Positions 59,873 to 64,000 of a DNA stretch of 64,000 nt are shown here, one piece after another. The notes below the pieces were generated by a model, which made no database searches, was not told the origin of the DNA, and was given only the letters and a program-made list of their open reading frames with translations. The DNA lies in the NCBI GenBank assembly GCA_038025085.1, contig CM076147.1, forward strand, positions 1,245,001 through 1,309,000. Reading direction: 5' to 3'. Origin of the DNA: Tetragonia tetragonoides (lineage: Eukaryota; Streptophyta; Magnoliopsida; Caryophyllales; Aizoaceae). Each line of letters starts with the position of its first letter. The first letter of the stretch is position 1. A program made the translations under genes and the position numbers.

Positions 59873-61677
59873 CAGTGGCGGATGTAATATGGGGCACCGG
59901 GGCACACGGGTCTCGGGCAACCAGTTTTTTCGGAAAATTTTGCTAAAATACTCTACTTTTTGGGATTTTCTTGAAAATTACTACTAAAATACCCTAACAA
60001 TTTAGTTTTGGCACCCATAATATTTATTAACTAGTTTTAAAGCCCGTGCGTTGCACGGATTGAGTAAAATATTTGTATATTAATATTCATTTGGTGAATT
60101 ACGCACACTAACATGCCTATTTAAAAAAAGAAATCATAAAAAATTTCTAATTAATTATAATTACGCATGCTATGTAGTAATGTTAGTTTCATGCTATCCT
60201 TAGTGATTTAGGTCGATCTCTCTTTTATTTTTCACGCCCCTCGGATCATTAAGATTATATTTGGTAGAATAAATAAGAAAACTTGAAAGCAAAGAGATGT
60301 AGGAAGAAAAAAGGGTGAGAAAATGTTTAAAAAAATGGAGAAGTGATTATGTGAGTTGTTGAATAAAAAAAGATATTAGTTATCATAATCCTCCTAGAAT
60401 ACAATTAGGGTTCTAACCAAATTGCACTTCCGAAAATGGTTACTTTAAAAACGTTGTTAGATTGATGTTTAAACACTATATACCATATCGGAGGAGCATT
60501 GAATCAATGCGATAACCTCTCAATAAATTTAAATATACATGAAGCATTGAACTTTCATTAGTCTCCCGCTACATTCATGTCAACTTTTGGCCTTGTAATA
60601 TTGCAGATAGCAAATAGAGAGGCAAATTAATAAAAGATGAAATGTGAACATGAGGAGAGACATATATCACATTCTCCACTTCTTTTTTTTTCTTCTTTCA
60701 ATATTTTAAAATATATTTCTGGCTTATGTGGCTTGCTTTTAATTTTTTTTTGTTGAGACTAATTGCTTAGGTGATGCAACTTAGTAATCAAACTTGTGCT
60801 ATGCACGGACTTAATATATATTTGCTCAAATTGATTTTCAAGACAATCTTACATATTTCTTATACATTTTGTAAATGAATATTGTTTTAAGATACTTTTC
60901 GATGCGAATCTGATGATTTAAAAGGTTATTTTTTTAGACAAGTAAAAATATTATATTTGATTTTATAAATATTTGACAGAGATCTAATATAGCTCCTATG
61001 AAACTCTAGAGGTCCGTCACAACTCAAGCTCTATATTTCATTTCCCAGTCTTTATTTATTTTTTGTTTAATTGCTTGCTTAGATGACATTCCTATGTGGC
61101 GCGATGCCCGTGGGATGCACGCGTTCAAATTTATATGTTTTGTTGTTTTCGTTTTTCTTTTATTAGTAAATATCATACTTTAAAATTTATTTACTGAAAT
61201 TTATATTGTAACACAATCTTACAAGTTTATTGTAAACATATTATGAATGCATCTCAATTCGAAGTACTTTTCGATACGAATATGATGGTGTAAATATTAT
61301 TATTTTTAAAGATGTGTATGATAGTTATTTTCGAGTTTGAATATTAGACAAAGATAAAGTAGTTATGTCGTCAATAAAACTCTAACTATTTAGCACAATT
61401 CAATCTCTCTTTTTCATTATCCGAAACTTTTTTACCTATGAAACTTCTTTTTATTGATTGATATGTTAAAAATATTTTTATTTGGCAATTGATTTGTGTA
61501 TACTAATTACTAAGTTACTAACGTGTGAAAAATCTTATTTTTCTTTTCTTATTTCTATTTCTATTTATTTATTTTTTGTTCAAAATATGTGTTATGAGTA
61601 TGTGTTACTTTATATATATATATATATAGATGATTAGTTTTGACACCCATATTATTAGTTTGCTAGATCCGCCACTA
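59873..61677. mobile_element. Composite: CAGTGGCGGAT-ended element with internal hairpin repeats
   Basis: CAGTGGCGGAT at the left and AGATCCGCCACTA at the right form inverted ends, with CCCCTAAG / AACCTAAG outside (6 of 8), suggesting an old hAT-like element. Inside, a related stretch TTAGTTTTGRCACCCATA occurs at about 60002 and 61634, bracketing 1.6 kb that starts ACTAGTTTTAAAGCCCGTGCG (hairpin 60043-60058) and holds two further CCGTGC-like hairpin units at 60793-60808 and 61107-61123, each followed by a related ACTTTTCGATRCGAAT region. No coding sequence. Confidence 0.5.
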
Positions 61678-61685
61678 AACCTAAG

Positions 61686-63860
61686 AATATGGCCAACAAC
61701 AAGCAAGTGAAAAGTAGGTGCATGGATTAATGATTATTCTCCCAAACATAATAAATTACTTTTCAAAAATAAACATCATTTGTTAAGGTGATAACTTGAC
61801 GTGCAAAATGTGAAACTTGGAGGATTTATAATGGCCGGATTGATTGATTAGGCATTGCGAATTCCTTAAGGGCGAAGTCATGTATATAACTGATCTTTTT
61901 TTCCTTTTAAACTAGTAGTTGCAAATTGTAATGATTTCTAGCCCTTGAGAGCTGCTTCAGCACTTGCGTTGCAATTAACACTAATTAACCTTTTTTCTTT
62001 TTTGGCTTTATAACATGCTTCTTAATCAACTTTAGAGATTTCATTATTTAACATACAAGTACCATATTTCCAATTATTACTTTAGCTTTATTTCAAAGAT
62101 TGATTTTTGTAATCAAGCCTTCTTTGTGTGAAATCAGTGACTTGAGATCTTCTAAGTAAACCTACCCACTCCAAAACCGATTCCAGCTCTCTACTATGCT
62201 TACTTAGCTTCTTGGATAAACACCTTATTAGCAAAGTTAATCAAATATTGGTTACCTTTACTAAGATGATGTTATTAGTACTACGATACCCCAATTTTTG
62301 GGTAAGCTCATGAGCATCTACCCAGCTACCTCACTAGAATGGTAAACTTAAGTCAACTTGATAATGTAAATCCAACCCCCTTATCCCCACGCCTAGTTTT
62401 GAAAGATTGATGTATCTAATTACACTAGTAGTACCTATAACTCTTTGGGGATTGATGGTATGGCCAGATTGGAGAGGATTTCTTCCCCTTTTGAACAAGT
62501 TAAAAATGTTCTACACAAGTTTTCTTTTTTCTTTTTCCCTATAAGGATGTGTGCGATAGCCCGCAACCACAACCACACGCACCGGGTAATTCAACCCATT
62601 TTTAATGAGTTGACGGTCTCAATTAGAGAAGGTGATTCTCCTTATAAAGAAACATAGAGGAGGTTTTAATCTCCCTACATAAATAAGGATCTAAATACCT
62701 CTTACCACTTTGGCTCTCACCTCATTCTTGTTTTGCACAGTTGTCCAGAGAAGCATCATAGTGTTGTAGTACATCAGACTATCATAGTGGCTTTGAAAAA
62801 TCCCAACTTTTACCAAAAGAAATTTCGGCCCATTTCTCTATAGCAAATTTGGTCGCATATACAACATCTTGAGACTGTTTTAGGCCTAAAAGTCCAAGCC
62901 AATGTCTGGTTAGTAGTACAGTACGCCGTAAGTGAACAATAGAGAACGGGTTACACATTTTTAGTGGACAATGGACAAAGTCACAAATAAGAGGACCTAA
63001 AACAATGTGGCTAATGTGGACACTGGATCACAGTTGAGAAGACCTAACTCAGTGTTCCGATACCTTCGGCCCAAAACAGTTGTACTCTCTCGTTGACAGA
63101 TTGTTCTGGACCCCATGATACATCCAACGGCCCAGAGAGATTTCAGTGCTGTGTAGCCTATAGGTGAGCTCATGGATCATGGATGTGCTCTTTTCTACAT
63201 TCTCCGTTCCTTTTTCTTCTTCTCATTTAATTTTTTCGGGTTAAAATTTATAAACTTTGATCATAAATTTATGAGAAAGTATAAAAATTTACAAAATAAT
63301 AATAATACTCTTATTAAATTTATTTTAACTAGTATTTTAGAGATATAATATTTTTTATAATTTTTATAGTTATACAATTGTAGTTATATATGATCAAAGT
63401 GTCGTCTTATACACCGCGAAAAGACACCGCGAAAAATCAAGTGGAAAGAAGAATAAGAAACAGATGGAGTATTTATTTTAAAATTAATTTTGTTTAGTTT
63501 CGCTTCACTTAATTGAGAGAGTTTAGTTTAATTAATTATTATTTCACATAATATTATTCATTTTTGTTTAGTTCAATGGGCCAGTTTTCATTTTGATTTG
63601 AAAACATTGAACCTAGGCCTTGAGGTCCCAAATTGCATATGTACAAGATTGGATAAAATTGGGATTTTTTCGATATAGACGTTGTATGATAATTTTTTTT
63701 AATATTAATGAAACTCTCATTTACCCCTCACAAAAAAATAAAAAGCAAAAATACGTACAACGTAAAATCTTACGGTACAAGATTATGCATGTAGTATTAC
63801 AAAATAATGGAATAGTCATAACTCATAACTAAGTTATTCATTATCAAATTGTGACTCAAA
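61686..63860. other. Intergenic, no gene seen
   Basis: AT-rich sequence without recognised ORF or element boundary. A short duplication ACACCGCGAAAAGACACCGCGAAAA lies near 63411-63435. Confidence 0.5.
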
Positions 63861-63863
63861 TTT

Positions 63864-64000
63864 TAACCAAGGGTGTGTGGTTAAGTGCTAAAGACTCATC
63901 CTTTCTTAATTAAGGTTGAGGGTTTGAATCTGCCTTGGGTATGGATGACCTTTTTTTTTTGGTGCAAAGGCATGGATGAACTTTAAATCCCTTGGCCAAC
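63864..64000 (+). mobile_element. SINE copy, cut by window end
   Basis: AACCAAGGGTGTGTGGTTAAG matches the 5' end of the SINE at 29738, with a degenerate A box (TGGTTAAGTGC) and B box (GGTTTGAATCTG). The copy is interrupted by a poly-T micro-insertion at 63953-63968. Confidence 0.8.
63938..63983 (-). mobile_element. 16-bp poly-T micro-insertion inside the SINE
   Basis: GGTATGGATGACCTT (63938-63952) and GGCATGGATGAACTT (63969-63983) match at 13 of 15 positions. The insert is T8 GGTGCAAA, absent from the SINE at 29738. Confidence 0.55.

Noticed and set aside
1..64000. CRISPR arrays, bacterial operons or ribosome binding sites
   Set aside because: The sequence is nuclear plant DNA; tandem repeats present are MITE cores and satellites.

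Overview
The window is nuclear DNA of a flowering plant, most likely a eudicot. It is AT-rich, its genes are split by GT-AG introns, and the space between and inside them is packed with small transposable elements. I cannot name the species. Three protein-coding genes are supported, all on the + strand and all assembled here by eye from splice sites and reading frame.

Region 1 (1 to about 26 kb) is the 3' two thirds of a gene I recognise as the plant TEX10/Ipi1-like ARM-repeat protein, a 60S ribosome-assembly factor. Twelve exons join in frame to a stop at 23437. Its introns are a landing field for one broad lineage of L1-type LINEs: one near full-length antisense copy (5601-11917, perfect 13-bp target-site duplication, ORF1 and ORF2 each carrying a few lesions) and about ten truncated copies on both strands. 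A Stowaway-like MITE, a CATGGT-ended element full of GATACGGCC-type repeats and several tandem duplications are also present.

Region 2 (26-33 kb) is gene-free and holds diverged duplications, a tRNA-derived SINE with a 15-bp TSD, and Tourist-like MITEs. Region 3 (33.2-37.8 kb) is a complete five-exon gene for a predicted chloroplast DUF3054 membrane protein of 276 aa. Region 4 (38-50 kb) is gene-free and dominated by MITEs that share ends like GGGTGTGTTCTTTTCCA and TTA target duplications but have different low-complexity cores; some are nested or abut and share one TTA.

Region 5 (50.2-55.0 kb) is a complete nine-exon AINTEGUMENTA (ANT) orthologue of 608 aa, including a 9-nt microexon. A 494-bp foldback element with long terminal inverted repeats and a 9-bp TSD lies about 400 bp upstream of its ATG. 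Region 6 (55-64 kb) is AT-rich and gene-free, with hAT-like and Harbinger-like MITEs, CCGTGC/GCACGG hairpin elements and, at the very end, another SINE copy.

The three genes are functionally unrelated. The most unusual signals are five insertions of about 15-37 bp consisting of little more than a poly-A/T tail yet flanked by 10-22 bp target-site duplications, and the family of MITEs with near-common ends and interchangeable repeat cores.
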